The notes: generated from the letters alone by a model not told the origin. A stretch of 64,000 nt of DNA from Tetracentron sinense (GCA_015143295.1 CM026568.1:32124441-32188440), one strand, 5' to 3'. Shown: positions 20,894-35,800, numbered from the stretch's first letter. A program made the numbers and translations.

Positions 20894-23800
20894 ATTTTTT
20901 TATTTTTTTTTTGGAAGGTAAGCTGGGTTAGGCAGACCCGACCAGATAGATTAATAGGAGAATCTGAAATTACATCCTCAAGCACAACTTTCCCGACATG
21001 TCTTCACAAATAAAAGACTATGTCACAAGAGGAAGATCAGAACGAGAAAAATATACAAGAGAGAGGTCCAAACATAATCTAGCACGCGAATCCGCCACTC
21101 TATTTGATTCACGCCAAACATGGATCAACCTACCTACAGGCTTTGAAACCACGAATTAAATCCTTTGCTTCTAGGAAGTCACTCCTCCATCTCCATGAAG
21201 GTTCAGAGAACCCGTTGAGGCTATCCAACACCCATTTAGAATTAGAATAAACCCAAATCTTGGAAGCCCCGAATGCTTTCATCATGATTAGCCCCTTTGC
21301 TTTCGCTTTCAGCTCAAGAACATCGATCTCCTCCTTCTCACATCCTTCTGCGAAGGCTACACAAAGGTTACCCAAGTGGTCACGCAAGATACATCCCATC
21401 CCAGCTGAGTTGGCACGAAGGGATCCATTTGTATTAAGCGCCCACCAACCCTCTGGCGGGCAGTACCATGAGCATACCTTAGACACGGGGGGAAGGAACT
21501 CTGTTTCAATACTCCATACATCCATCAACGAACGATTTCTCTATGAGTCATCAACACAATTTTTGGACAAAGAGAATCTTCCTCTCGTATCATTTATCAC
21601 ATTCTGATTGAATTTGTTCTTGAATATCCGATTATTTCGTTCCCTCCATGGATGATAAATTGCGGCTTTAAGGGCCACCTTCCTCACATTTTGGAACCAG
21701 GTCAGATCCCTTAAATGTGTCATAGATTCATGTTTTCTCATCGGCCAACGGAAGAATGCTTCGGTTTTGGAAACCACACCAGGTTAGGGTACATGGCCAT
21801 ATCTGACGAGAGAAAAAGCATTCGGAAAAAAGGTGATCCATACCTTCTGATGCACACCCGCATAACACACACCTAGAATTTGGCAGTCTAACTAGAACAT
21901 CTTGGGTCTACAAGGCATCTGACCAAGCCATCCAAGCAATGAAGCTATGTCGAGGTACATCCATGTTGAACCAGAACAATTTCTCCCCAGGAACACGAGG
22001 TTTAACTAACCTGATTGCTTCCCAAGCCGATTTAAGCGAGTATTTGCCATTGGTTTTTGGTTTCCAAACAATTTGATCATCAACATCATCTGAAAAAGAA
22101 AAATGTTGGGGTAGCTCCTCTCAGACCTCCATAAGGTCCGTAGATCTGATTGATGGAGGTGCCTATTCATTCCCCTGAATTAAGCTAGAAACCATGGCAA
22201 ACCAAGGAAGCATTGAAACACATTGAAGGCTAGCTCCCAACTCTTCAAATAAAATACCCTTTGGGTGCCAAGGGTCGTACCAAAAGAAAGGAAGTTTTGC
22301 GGCCATTGTTGATCAAATGAGTGATGAGATCCTTAGCAATTCCTCTAGCTTTCAGGATTCGGTGCCATACCCAAGAATAGTCCAAAGGAACCTTAATAGC
22401 CCAGAAGTTTTGAAGTCTAAGCAAATTACCATACACCCACTCCACCCATAATGCTATCTCCCAGCCCAGACGTAAGATAGCAGCCACATTCCACTCCTTT
22501 ATGCGCCTAATAGCCAACCCAACTTCCTCTTTCGGACAACAAACGCGTTCCCAACTAATAGGGGTAATCTTTTTATTTTCCAGCGAACCTACCCCCATGA
22601 ATCGACAACATATTTGCTCAATCTTTTTCATTGTCTTTTTCGGCAACATGAAAGAGCTTGACCAATAGATTTGAGAGCTAAGACAGAGCGAATTAGTTCA
22701 GCTTGGCCAGCGTACGAGAGCAAACGACCTCTCCAAGCTTGGACTTTTCTAGTCACCTTCTCCACCGAAGGTTAGCATTGGGCTTCGACAATCTCCCTAA
22801 GGTAAGGGGGATCCCCAGGTAGTTAACCAGAAGCACTCCAAGCTTGAATTGTGAAATCTCTTTGATGCGTTGGGACATTCGCGGCGTTGAGCCAGCAACA
22901 AAAATCAAAGATTTTTCTACATTTGGTTTTAGCCCTGACAGGACCAAAAATTCCTCTAAAGTAGTCAGGAGAGATGCAGTTGAACGCTCATCAGCTTGGA
23001 GGAAAATGAAAAGTTCATCAGCGAAACACAGATGAGACACCAAAGGATTTACACATTTAGGATGAGCCTGAATAGCACCAGATGAGACAGCATGATTAAG
23101 CATGGTCGATAGTCCTTCCATGGCTAAAACAAATAAGAGAGGAGAGAGGGGATCTCCTTGGCGAAGACCCCTCGAACTATTGAAGTAACCCGCAAGAAAC
23201 CCATTGAGGTTGATAAAAAAATTTGGCGCCGAAATACAGCTCTTAATCCACCCCATAAATGTCGTCGGGAATCCCATCATCCGCATCATAAGCAGTAGAT
23301 AGTTCCAATTCACTGTATCATGAGCTTTTCTGAGGTCAATTTTGATCGCACACCGCACAATTTCATGTGTGAGAATGATACTGTCGGTAATCTTCCTCCC
23401 TGGCACAAAGGCCGATTACTGCGGGCTATCCAGCACTTGAAGCACCCCACGGAGCCTATTAGCAATCACTTTAGCAATGCATTTATACACAACATTACAT
23501 AACGAGATGGGTCTAAATTCAGCAAATGAACTGGGGCAAGATACCTTGGGGATTTAAGTAATGAGGATTGCATTCACTTCACGCAGCATCTTTCCAAGCC
23601 TGAAGAAAGATGAATGGCATGGGTGACATCACAACCTACTATTTCCCAACATACCTTTAAAAAATGGGACGTGAATCCATCCAGACTTGGCGCACTGTCA
23701 CTGTCAATGTTAAATAAGCCACTCTTTATTTCATCTTTGTCCACGTCACAGTCGAGAGGTCCTCTTTGGAATTCATGTAGAACTTGTATAGGCTTGCTCA

Positions 23801-25260
23801 AGCTATCCACATAAGGCCTAACCGCTAGAGGGTCAAGGAGGTCTTTAAAGAAGAAGACAGCTTCCTCCTTGATCTTCTCTTGATCTGTCAGCGTTATGTT
23901 ATTGTGGTCCACAATAGAAACAATTCTATTAAATGATCTTCGCGACGACAGGTTGCTGTGGAAGTATGATGAATTTTTGTTCCCTAAACTTAGCCATTTT
24001 ACCCTTGCCTTCTATCTGACATCTCCTTCTTCCCATCTCGCAATCACAGAATAGTCAGCCAACAAACTCCTTTTTGAGAGAGCAAGGACTGGATCTGAAG
24101 GGTTCGCTTGGACGGCTGCATAACTAGAGTCCAGTCGAGTCTTTGCAGAAACAACCTTTTCGGATAAATTCTTGAATTTCTGAAAACTCCATATCTTGAG
24201 GCATCTCTTGATATGCTTGAGCTTTTGAGTCAGACAAAACATCGGGTCACCCAACAAGACAACTGCTGGGGAGTGATCTGAGATGCCCGGAAACCCAAAC
24301 TCAGCCATAGAAGCTGCAAAAAAATCACACCATCTTCTATGGATCATCACTCTGTCCAATTTTGATTGAATGCGGTTTAATCCAATAGATCTATTGGACC
24401 AAGTGAATTTCATTCCTCTGTTTTTCAGGTCGAACACCTCCATACGGTCCAGACAGTCATTGAAATCGCTACAAGCATTCAGGCAGACTCTCCTACCTCA
24501 CATTTTTTCCCCCTGATTCCTTACCTCATTAAAATCACCAAGAATGACCCAAGCCTCAGCTGAGTTTGCTGCAAAATGTTGTAATTGTTGCCACAAAATT
24601 CTTCTATCTCCGATGCAATTAGACGGATAAAGGAATGATGCAAGAAAGACTTACTTGAAGCAATCGAAGTAACATGGCAGTGTATGACTTGAGTGGAGAT
24701 AGAAATGGGGTACACCACTACCTTTAAAGGATCCCACGTCACCCAAATCCTCCCATTGCTATTTTTCATAGTGTTATCAAGGAAGTTCCAATCTCTTCTT
24801 AATGCCATTCAAACCTCAGCGGTATTGACACTGCTCACTTTTGTTTCCAGAATTCCCAGCATGGCCAGCTTGTTTTCACCAATCAATTTCTTCACTTCAG
24901 CTTGCTTTAGGTGGTCATTTAGACCTCTAATATTCCAAGCAGCAATCTTCTCCATCACGCACCCCTTCCCTGCTCCAAAAACCTGCAAAACCCCCAATGG
25001 GGCTCTCCTGGGAAATCTGCAAAACTACCAAACCTGTTGGGATAGTTTAGAGAAGCACGATAACTTAGTTGAGGGGCAGCTAGAGACACCAAGAGACTGA
25101 GAGTGAGGCCAGGGAAGGGAGGTTCAAGCTCAATAGAACGGACGACCTGCAATTGCGAGGGAACAACTACCAAAGGAGAGAAAGAAAAGGGGAGCAACCC
25201 TAGCTCTAGAGAGCAGGGAAAAAAGGAAACCCTAGCTCGAGAGCAGGGAAGGTGCCCTAT
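20894..25260 (-). mobile_element. Nearly full-length plant LINE with EN, RT, zinc-binding and RNase H regions
   Basis: Minus strand, 5' to 3'. The AP-endonuclease start is at 24955 (AAWNIRGLND) and its SDHSP end is near 24270. Reverse transcriptase is at 23406-22753 (DLRKAHDTVNW, GLRQGDPLSPLLF, then FADELFIF in place of FADD). Linker and zinc-binding region follow at 22649-21780. An RNase H domain is at 21528-21130 (WWALNTNGSLR...). The poly-A is the T-run at about 20894-20911. Flanks share CCCAATTCT (within 20881-20893 and 25261-25273). Many stops, frameshifts and the changed catalytic Asp make it inactive. ORF1 was not seen. Confidence 0.85.
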
Positions 25261-25634
25261 CTCTCCCAATTCTTTCATATAGCCACCAAAGATATTTGGT
25301 TTTTGTAACCCAAAAATGACATTTCCTACATTTGATATAACTAGGGCCACCTGCTATAGATGAGACCATCTCTGGGTTGACCAACTTGATTCCAAAATTC
25401 AGCCCACACTAAAGAGAAAAACACAGTTTAATGTCTATATTACAAACATCAATGCATAAGGTTGAGCCCGTAACTCAATTAATTGATGTTCTGCAACATC
25501 ATCCCAAGATCTCGGATTCAGTTCCAGTTTACATACTAACTAAAATGAAATCAAAATGGCAAAAGAAAAAGAAGGAAATAAAGGACATGGCTGTTGTCTA
25601 CCAGAAAAGCCAATTGAGCTGGACTAACAGCCTT
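25261..25634 (-). other. 3' flank of the amine oxidase gene
   Basis: Non-coding sequence after the amine oxidase stop, up to the LINE. It likely holds the 3' UTR and polyadenylation signals. Confidence 0.45.
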
Positions 25635-25754
25635 TCAAAGCTTTGCGAGGAGCCCATTCTGAATAGGCTTCCCCACCCCATTGTCCTTGAGATCCAGCTC
25701 GCTTGCATTAGGTGGGACATCCACTGCTGGAGAGCAGTTGAAGAACCCATGCGG
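25635..25754 (-). CDS. CuAOzeta: CuAOzeta exon 12 (C terminus, PTS1)
   Basis: It starts after TGCAG and encodes [15 protein letters not shown], the conserved end of the catalytic domain. A short variable tail follows, ending in Ala-Lys-Leu and TGA at 25637-25635. Confidence 0.92.
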   Translation of the reverse strand, partial: PHGFFNCSPAVDVPPNASELDLKDNGVGKPIQNGLLAKL

Positions 25755-27984
25755 CTGCACCCACAGAGATCAGAAATACCAGGATCACGACCAGATAATA
25801 ATGTGTAATAAAAAGACATTGAACAATATTGAACCAAGTATGTCATGATTGGGATAAGTAAGAATTCCTTCCACGCTTACAAACATGTAATGCTTACATA
25901 ATGATGAATATGCACTTCCATAGAGAAGCTAAGAAAATGTCAAATCACAATACAACAACATTTTTCTGGCCGACCAAAAGAAAGCAATGATTTGTAAGAT
26001 CATCCAATCAGGGCAACTTTTGACTTGGGAATTTTTCTACCCCAAAGTGATGGGGCCTTGCTTTTAATACGAGTTAAAGCAACATGGTCCAAGGTTTGAA
26101 ATCCCGCTGAGATATCAAGAAATTTCGCGAACTTTCCCACCCCCGAAATCAAAATTAGCCGAATTTCAGATTTACAGATTTTGACCGAGATTTTGGAAGT
26201 TTGGGTGAAATTTGAAATTTTAATAGTTTTTTAATTAAATTTTAAAAAAATTCCAAAATATTTATCAATTTTTTTTAAAAAAATTAATAATATTTATATA
26301 AATTTACTAACAGAGACCCGTGCGATACACGGTAATAATTAAGAATACCTAAAATTAAATAATATTATTTATTTTAATATTAAGTAAGATATTTTAAGAA
26401 TATTTCATAAATTTTATTTTTAATCGTATTACTTTTTTATTATTTGATATACATTATTATTTGTATTAATTAATTAATTTTATAATAATAATTTTTTATT
26501 ATTTTAATAACATTTATACAAAAATCATAATTTTTTTAATATTAAACTTAAATTAATACACCCAAGTGTCGGAGATAAGAGAGAACTCTACAATAGTGGA
26601 GATAGATAGGGCTCTAGGATGAGATAGTGGGTCCCAAACCTATAAGAGTAGGAGATAAGAGAGAAGTCTACAATAGTGGAGATAGAGAGGGCTCTAAGAT
26701 GAAATAGTACTGGTTCCCAATTTTGAACGGCGGAGATTAAAAAGAAAAGCCACATGTCATCTCTAAAATGGAAGTTATGAGATTGGAGGGATTGGAGTTT
26801 GAAGAGTAAAGAGAAAAGTCTTATTTCTTTATATTATAGTAGTAGATTAAATTTTAAAAAATTATTATTTCAGCCGAAATATTCTAAGATTTTGACCGAA
26901 TCAAAATTTTGTGAAATATCGTGAATATATATATATATATACATCTACTAATAAAAGTACAAGGAGTATGCAAAACTTTACTTAGACATAAATACCCTTT
27001 AATCAAAAATATTAATTTATTAACCTATGGTTTCTATTAAAAATATTAATAGAAGTTTAGTTTGTTTATAATTCATATGTTGAAGTGGATCGACTTAATC
27101 TCGACCATTGATATGGTGTTTTTTTTAATTAATAAGGACTCTTTATTAGGAAGGATTCTTTCTACTTTCTAGAGAGTCCTTGCTAATAGAAATGCCTATA
27201 TACGTAGTTAGCAATTTTACTTTAGGTAAGTTTTGCTTTAGGTAGACTTCTTGAGTCTATTTATTTAGTTATCTTCTTGGGATAAGATTCTAATACTATT
27301 ATGTGGGACCCTATCTTATATACGTAATGTAGTTAGCAATTTTACTTTAAGTAGACTTCTTGAGTCTATCTATTTAGTTATCTTATGGGATAGGATTCTA
27401 CTACATTCTACATATTTTCTCCAGTCACACATACATATTTAGTTATCTTCTTGAAGTCTAAGTTGCTTCAGGTTGCAGGACGCATTGGCCAAGGAAAGCA
27501 GGAGCTCACCAAGCATAGGCGCCACCATTTATGCATCAAGGTTTGCCGCTAATGGGATTTGTGCCTTACGGTGCAATGGTGCATGCAAGGCAAGGTTGCC
27601 AGATGGAATGCCGCCGACAAAGCCCAATTTTACTGTTGAAGATTATTAGTCTAATTTATGTTAGTATTAATTTATTTTTTTAGATTAAATTGGATCTAGA
27701 TTTAGGTTTGTAAAAATCAATTTTTTTTAGGTTAGAATAATTAGATTTCGTTAGCTTAAGTTAGTTTTAATCTAATTAGTTTAGGTTGGTTTAAAACTAA
27801 TAAGTTTAGATTGGATTAATTTGATATTTAATTTTAATTTGATTTTCTCTCAATTGGTTGAGGTTAGTAACTAATATGATTTTTCTCAGTTTGTTATTAA
27901 TTTCTTTTTAGGTTAATTTTAGATAATAATTAGATTAATTAGTTATTAGTAAAAATTAATACGTACAAAGCACGTGCACCTTTA

Positions 27985-28024
<40 letters not shown>

Positions 28025-29817
28025 TTTTCAGAATTTCGCCGAGTTATCTGAAATTTTTAAATTTTCGGTTTAGGTTGGAGGACCGAAATTACCGATATAA
28101 ATGCGATTTCAAACCTTTGACATGGTCAGATGCCACCCATGGCTTTAGAAGAAAAAATGGATTAAGCATTTGAGCTTCATGTGCAACAAAACTTCAAATA
28201 GAGCCTTTATCATATGTTATATCCTTTAATATCTATACATATTATTAATAGATCTGTGAATACCTCAGATTGACTATTTATACGTTTACATATAATCATT
28301 AAGCATGCATATAATTTAACTTACATAAACTGTAGGAACAACTAAATATGTACACTTACAACTGTATATCATAAAGATATGTATAACTTTTTTCTATAAG
28401 CCATATAGTCATTAAAATTGATTCATATAGCAGATATTGCTACAATGTGTAAATTATGTTATCTAGATTCTTGTATGATACAAAAATTAAACAACCATCT
28501 GACACATACTCCCACAGCATAGTACAAGTAACACCACTCAGCAGTTTTATTAGGTATTGCATATAACTATATAGAAACTAGACATAAAAATCCTAACAGA
28601 TGGGGAAACTTTATCTATTCTATCCAGTACTTGGAAATATATAATAGGAGTGATTCTGAATCAAAGGTTTAGAAACTCGGTCTCGTGGATAAGCACCAAA
28701 ACTAATACAAGTTGGATGAGTCTGTTTAACTCAACTGTGTTTCCCTTTGTATTAAGTTTGTAATATCTAGGCCGAACCACTTCGTCAGCGGTTCATATTC
28801 ATCCACTGAATCTCATAACTAGTTTAAATAAACTGATTTGTCTTATACTGTCATCTGAAATTTAAGTTCACGAAGAGAACCACAAAAACCCAACCTATCA
28901 ACTAGACGATGAATTACTAGATCAGCTACTACAAGTCCTTAAATCACATGGTATAAGATCTCATTGTTGGTGTGATCTCCAAGCTCATTTTCAAAGTCTA
29001 ACCCTCAATTAATGGTTTTCATAAAACAATTACAAAACCAAAGTCAATAAACCAAAAACAAAGATTTGGATAACAACTGATTTCAAGCTATTCAACGCCT
29101 TGGATTAATGAGAAGCAATGGTTCTGAGGGCATGGGCTCTATAAATTGGAAGTCGAAATTATTAAATGTGATTCAACAAATCATAATATGCCACAATCAT
29201 AACATGTCCAACGTGCTGAAAATGTATAATCATGAACAGGCACATGCCACCAGTCATGAAGGAGTTAAGTACATCATTAACATAGGCTTAGATCAAATTT
29301 GTTTAGAGAGGAATACCATAAGCATAAAACCAATGCGATCAACCGGCATAGCAGGCCAGTCTTCAAGTCGAGGAATATGTGTAATTCCAAATACATACCT
29401 GCCATAATTGAGTAACATGAGTAAATATCACCTAGGAAAAACAACATTCATGTCAAGCTGTCAATGGTACTTCAAAGTTAAAAATAGCATGAGGATTCCA
29501 TTTTAGAGAAACATCATCTTCCATATAATCCTACTAAAGGCTTGCATGGTGGCTAGAAGTTATTAAAAACAATATGAGCAGCAGCAGCCAAAGTAGAATC
29601 AAAGCCATTTTGAAGATTCACAAAAGTGGTCATTTTGAAGATCCCAATAACAATGAAACGTCCAAATTCTTACATGGATGGCAAAAAGCTGTGTAAAAGG
29701 TAAAAACAATTTTAAGAAGAAGATTGTTAGGTCAGACACCTGTCAACCACCAAAACTCTTACAGAGAAATATTGTGTTCTACTGATTTTCCTCGTGTGTG
29801 TGTGTGTGTGTGTGTAT

Positions 29818-29852
<35 letters not shown>

Positions 29853-32800
29853 GCTGTTGTGCTTGTGGATATGTATCGCACATAAAATAGCAACACAAAT
29901 AAGGCTCAATAATTTTTTTAATACATACTAATTAAGGACGCTGTTTTCACGAAATTTGGACGTATCGGACACCATGTCATGGCCACATCTCAGAGACATG
30001 CCAAAACTTTTATTCAGAAAATTTTGATTTATTATATATCTCTTGTTTTCAACTATTATTAATATACCATATACATCATTTTCATGTGCACGACCTATCT
30101 AAGTACATTTTGTCTATATTACACAGTAGAGGAACTAAATGACTTTAAAAGATATATCTCATAAACTCTATACATCAAAAGAAAAAACTAAATGAAAATG
30201 TGCGGGATGATGTGGCTACATTTTGTCTATAAGGCTTTGGTAGTGATGTGGACCAAGGCAATGATGCAGCGTGTCAAAGTCAAGTCTGGTCCAAACGGTT
30301 CGGGGAAGTGATCCTGAGAGACTGCCTAAACTGATTTCCCGCCATTCAATCTCCGTTGTATTGACTGAGTACAGATGTTGAATAACAAACTGTGACCCAG
30401 AGAAGCCCAGATAAAGATGCAACTTGCAAGAATAGTCATAAATTGGGTGTAGTATATAGAGAAAGGGGTGGGGGCGATTCCTACAAGCTCCCTTTATAGA
30501 CCTGGAAGGAAATGAAACCGAACTACTAGAGTCCTCTTTAGAGAATGGAGGTTCCGGTCCCTGTTGCAAACCTCAACCAACTCCAACCAACACCTTATAA
30601 GTACCAGGTGGTGTTTATATATGATCATCTCAGCATATTTACTAGAGCGAGAAGCAAAAACGAGAAGCAAAGCGAAAAGCAGGAAGCGAGACTCAAAAAA
30701 ACCTAAGGAAACGGGAAGCGAGAAATGAGATATAGGCTCCTCATTCCCATTATGTTATTTATGGGTAGTTATATCGTTGAATTTATCTTACATGAGATTT
30801 TTGTGAAAATATAGGCGCCTTAGATTTCAAACCGACGATACTTGCTTAAAGTCTACACCCTAAGCTATAGATTGTGGTCTACTAAATCACTTCACACATA
30901 CAGCTCCCTTTGATTACTAGATGAGACGTGATGGAAGCGAGCTTCCTAGGAAGAGAGTCTGTCTGAGGAAGCGAGTCTGTCCGAGGAAGCGAGTTTGGGA
31001 AACGAACTTCTTATCCTGTACATAGCTTCCCGGCAACTATGTATCTCAAACAAGGGTGTTGCCCAAGGTTTAGACCCTAGAGGGGGGTGATTAGGGTCTA
31101 TGGCAAATTAAAATTTTATCTTATTTCCTTAAGCGAAATTTCAATTTTAACAAATTAAAAGGAAATAGAATTTAGCAATTCTATACAAGCAATTAAACTG
31201 TAAATGAATGGTAGAATTAGAGAGAAGCTAATACAAAGAGTTTGTTCACGAGATTCAGCAATCTCGCCTATGTCCCTGTCTCAAGCTATACCCGCTAGAG
31301 GATTTCCCACGATTTACTTGATCGCACAGACTTTTTACGGGTGAAGCCGAAACCGTTACAATCTTCCGGGTGAAGATCATACCTTTCCCTTGCAAGAGAA
31401 TCCTCTCTCTTGACTTTTACGAAGCTTCCCGCTTCAAGGACAAGAATTCACCGATTCATGATTTCTTTCACTTTATAACAAAGGTGATTACAATCACAAT
31501 ATGCTCATTTGCATGAGTTGGATGATCACTTTTAAGCTCTCTAAGAGTCTTTCAAAGAATGGAGTTGAATAGCTCAATTTCGGACTCTTTTTGGGATTCA
31601 AGGGTTTACTCAATGGATTTTGAAATCAAAGCTTTGGAGTGATTAATTGAATAATTGGAAATATTGGAGTTCTTCTTTCGGTTCATAAATCAATCATATT
31701 TATAGCCCAAGAGATTTTATAGCCGTTGGGGGAATATCCACACCAAACTAGCCGTTATAGAGTATTCTGGTTCCCGCATGATTTCATCGACAAGATTGGG
31801 TGAACATTCTGATTTCGTCGACGAGATTAGGACAGAAATAAACATAGTAGCTCTACGGCTGATTTCGTCGACGAGATTGAAGTTCCTCTTCAATTTCGTC
31901 GACAAGATTTCCTATTTTCTTTGGAAATCTCATCTCAAACAGATCTAAATAATGGGAATGAATTCCTTGGTCTTTTGGCTCATTTTTATCATGTTTTTAG
32001 TCTTTCCAAATGATGTCCTAGGGCCTTAGAATGTTAATCAATTTTGTCTTTGGTTCCTATGGTTATTCTAGGTTTTGAGCAATTCAACCAATCAAAACTT
32101 TGAGGACTTTTACATAAGTCCTAAACTTTCTCAAACTAAAATATAAAACTATAAACCTTCATAGAGAGTCTTCATTCCTTCAAGCTTGATCTTGATCATC
32201 TTCTTGGATTTTATCTTTAAGCTTCATGATCTTCATTTCTTGTTCATGATCCGACTTGGACTTTGGGTATGATCTTCAATATCTTCACCTTAATCCAACT
32301 TGACTTGCTTGACTTAATGATGAATCTTCTTGATAGATGGTGTCATTTTCATGTTTTTTCCTTAAATGGCTTGTTAATGCTCTTCATAAACTCATTTGAG
32401 ACATTAATAACACAATTCTCATTGCATTATTGTGTTATCATCAAAATTAATGATGTTACCTTAGGTTGAAAACCTAAAAGGTTAACAAAGGGAAGTAGAT
32501 ATTTCTAATTGAAGTGAGGAGTGGTTAGATGGTCAGCAGTACCTGACATTGCTATTCTATCACCATGGACATTCTCTCAACGACACGTGTATTGGCACCA
32601 GTACACAGGGACAACAGTGAGCCGCTAAAGGGGTAACCTGACGAGATACTCATAAAGAGTTAAAGACATTAAGGGCGAAATAGCATCTACTGCAGACCAG
32701 AAAACACCTCAGTACTAGGCCAAAGTCAATTGACGAGTACTTCCATCTTAGGGTGTTGGTTTTGTCAATATTGTCGCGTTTCTCTGGCCACCAAACCTAC

Positions 32801-35800
32801 GACCTCTCAATCACCACCTTGTAAAAGTAATCGCCCAAGGCCGTTGGAGCTGGCATAATAGGTTAGCTCTCGAGAAACTCTGAATCAGCGGGATAGGTTC
32901 CCATGCACTGAACGTAATGGATTCACTAGAGCTTTAGATTCAGTGGGGTCCAGTCCCTGGGGCCAAGGTCTCCAAGCTAGCAATAGGGGTGTATTCAAGT
33001 CAATTTGAGCCGAGCTTGGCCAAGTTTGAGCTTGGCTTGAACATGCTCGAGCTCGGCTTGAGCTTGATTCGAGCCCGAATGTTTAGGCTTGAGCTTGGCT
33101 TGATCGAGCTTGAACTTTATTTGAGTAGAGCCGAGCTCGGGTTGGCTCAAGCTTGATTCACGGAATTATTTTGTTTAATTTTACATAATTTTAATAAAAG
33201 TATTTATAAATAAATTATATTACAAGAAGCTACAAAAAAATTAATACATTCATATACGCAAAATAAAATTTGGGAGTAGTCCTTCGATCCAAAGAGGAGA
33301 GAGTTAGATCAGAGTTTCTGCTTTTAACTTCTTAACCTTTTTTTTCCATTATTATATCTTAAACTTGTTAGCCTATAGGTTTCCGCCATAGCTCTCCTTA
33401 ATGATTTTGATGATAACACAATAATGTAATGAGATTTGTGTTACTAATGTCTCAATTGAGTTTATGTGAAAATCAGTTTACCAAGAGCATTAGCAAAATC
33501 ATTCAAGGAAAAAACATAAAAATGATACCATCTACAAAAAAGATTCATCATCAAGTCAAAGCAAGCTATTGGATCAAATTAAAGATAATACCAATCCAAG
33601 TCATAAAGAAGAAGATTATCGTGAAGTCAAATAAGACAATTGAAGTCAAGATCAAGTTGAAGATGAAGAGCAACTCTCAAGAATGTTTAATTGTTTTATA
33701 TTTTAGTGAGAGTGTCTTAGGACTTTTGTAAAAAGTCCTCAAAGCTTGAAAGTTGAATGCTCATAACCATAGATTGACCATAGGTTCCTTAAGACCATTT
33801 TAGATATCTTTCTAAGGACCTAGAACATCGTAAAGAATGATTAAAATCATGATAAAGATAAAGGAATTGACCTAGCAAATCGTGCCCATCATATAGGTTG
33901 ATTAAAGATGAGATTAATAGAAAAAGCCTTAATCTCGTCGACGAAATTCCAAGGGTGCTGAAATTTCGGCGACGAAATTAGCTCTCTGAGCTACTGTTCT
34001 GTTTTGTGCTTAATCTCGTCGACGAAATTCTCAAGCCATATTAATATCGTCGACGAATTCCTGCGGGAAAAAGAATATGCCTGTAACAGCTATTTTTAAA
34101 CGGCTCTTTTGCAATCAATGTGCCTCCAACGGCTATATCTTTGCAAGGGCTATAAAATGGAATGATTTATGAAGAAGAATATGATGATCTATCAATCCAA
34201 TCATTCAATCATCCACTTCAAAGCTTAGATTTTCAAATCTATTCAGTTAAACTTAAAATCTCTAAATCAGTTTTATTGAGCTATTCAACTCCAATCTTTG
34301 GGAGATTTTCAGTGAGCTTTAGAGAGATCATTCAGCTCGTTTTAGGAGCATATTCTGATTGTAAAACACTTCTCATCCAAGTGTATTGAAATCAAGAGGT
34401 CTGTGGGACACTTGTCCTTGAAGTAGGGAAGCTTCATTGTAAGGTTTGGTCTCTACCTGTAAAGAGGACTGAAGTCAAGAGAGGATTGTTCTCTTGCAAA
34501 ATTAGGTTTGATCTTCACCTGTAAGAAGATTCACGATTGAGTAAAATCGTGGTGAATCCTCTAGTGGGTATAGCTTGAGGCGGGAACATAGGTGGGATTG
34601 CCGAACCTTGAGAACAATATCTTTGTATTTGCTTTCTCTAACTTTTCCCTTTACTTTCTTATTTTGCATTGTTTGTGTGGTATTGCTAATTTTCATTCTC
34701 TTTTAATTAGTATAATTGAAATTCTGCTTAAGGGAATAGGATGAATTTTTAAATTGCAATAGACCCTATTTACCCCCTCTCTAGGGTTGAATCCTTGGGC
34801 AACAAAACTTAATTATTATAAATTATTACAATATATAATAATGAAAAGTTAAAAATATTATTTTTGTTTTAATATAAATAACATTATCAAAACATATTTT
34901 ATATATATATTTATTTTTTCGAGCCGAGTCAAGCTCACGCCGAACCTAGTCTTAACCGAGCCGAACTTTGAGTCGAGCTTAATCAAATAGGATTTGGCTT
35001 GAACTTGGCTTGTTTAAACATTTGAGCTCAAATAAAAGCTTGGCTTGATTCGTTCGAGCCTGAAATGCCAGCTTGAGCTTGGCTCAAATGAGTCGAGCTA
35101 AGTCGAGCCGTCAAGCTAGCTTGACTTGAGTGCAGCCCTAGCTGGCAAGAGCAGGGTTCATACTTCATATGCCACATAAAGGGGTTTTACCAGCACACAA
35201 TGCTTATGTGTATTGATGCAAAGTGGAAATCATCAAGGACAAACGAGTCAAAGTTTCGGCATTGTTATGAAGTATAAGCCTGCACTTTAAAGAACTTCAT
35301 GCAGAAATTACTATTACGTTCAGAATCCTCAAAATTTTATTTTTTTTATCAGTAAAGCAATGCATTAAAGAGAAAAAACTGTACAGGAAAAAATCCCAGT
35401 ATCAAGAATTTACAAGATCGTAAACTCAAGAACCGGGACAAAGAGAACCTAGCTCCCACTCCAAGTGTCCCATCTACTAATACAGAATGTCCCTAACGTC
35501 TTCCCTATTACAGTGTAACCCCGCCCAATCCAAAACTGTCAGCCTGATCCTATCACCTATTCAAGGAATGGATGAAGCAACATTGTCAAATACTCTATAA
35601 TTTCTTTCTTTCCACAAGGACCAAAAAATGGCTCCTGGGAGCACCTCCCGAATAGCCTCCCTCGCGCCCTCCCCAATCTCCCCGAGCCAGCATTCTAAGA
35701 AATCTCGGACAGATGTTGGGAACACCCAAGCTACCCCCACACAGGGAAGGAATCGGCCTCATATTTCCTGAGCTACTAAGCAATGCAACAAAAGATAGTC

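Larger units (their letters stand above)
26090..28119. mobile_element. hAT-like element with GAAATTTCG words, carrying two Helitrons
   Basis: The ends are CAAGGTTTGAAATCCCG and, reverse complemented, CAAAGGTTTGAAATCG. The perfect 8-bp TSD ACATGGTC lies at 26082-26089 and 28120-28127. Subterminal sequence is full of AAATTTCG and CGAAATT words. Without the Helitrons at 26307-26846 and 26944-27988 the core is about 445 bp. It lies in intron 11 of CuAOzeta. Confidence 0.85.

Noticed and set aside
29727..29909. 60-residue frame with Ile-Tyr and Thr-His repeats
   Set aside because: Translation of the (GT)n(AT)n microsatellite.
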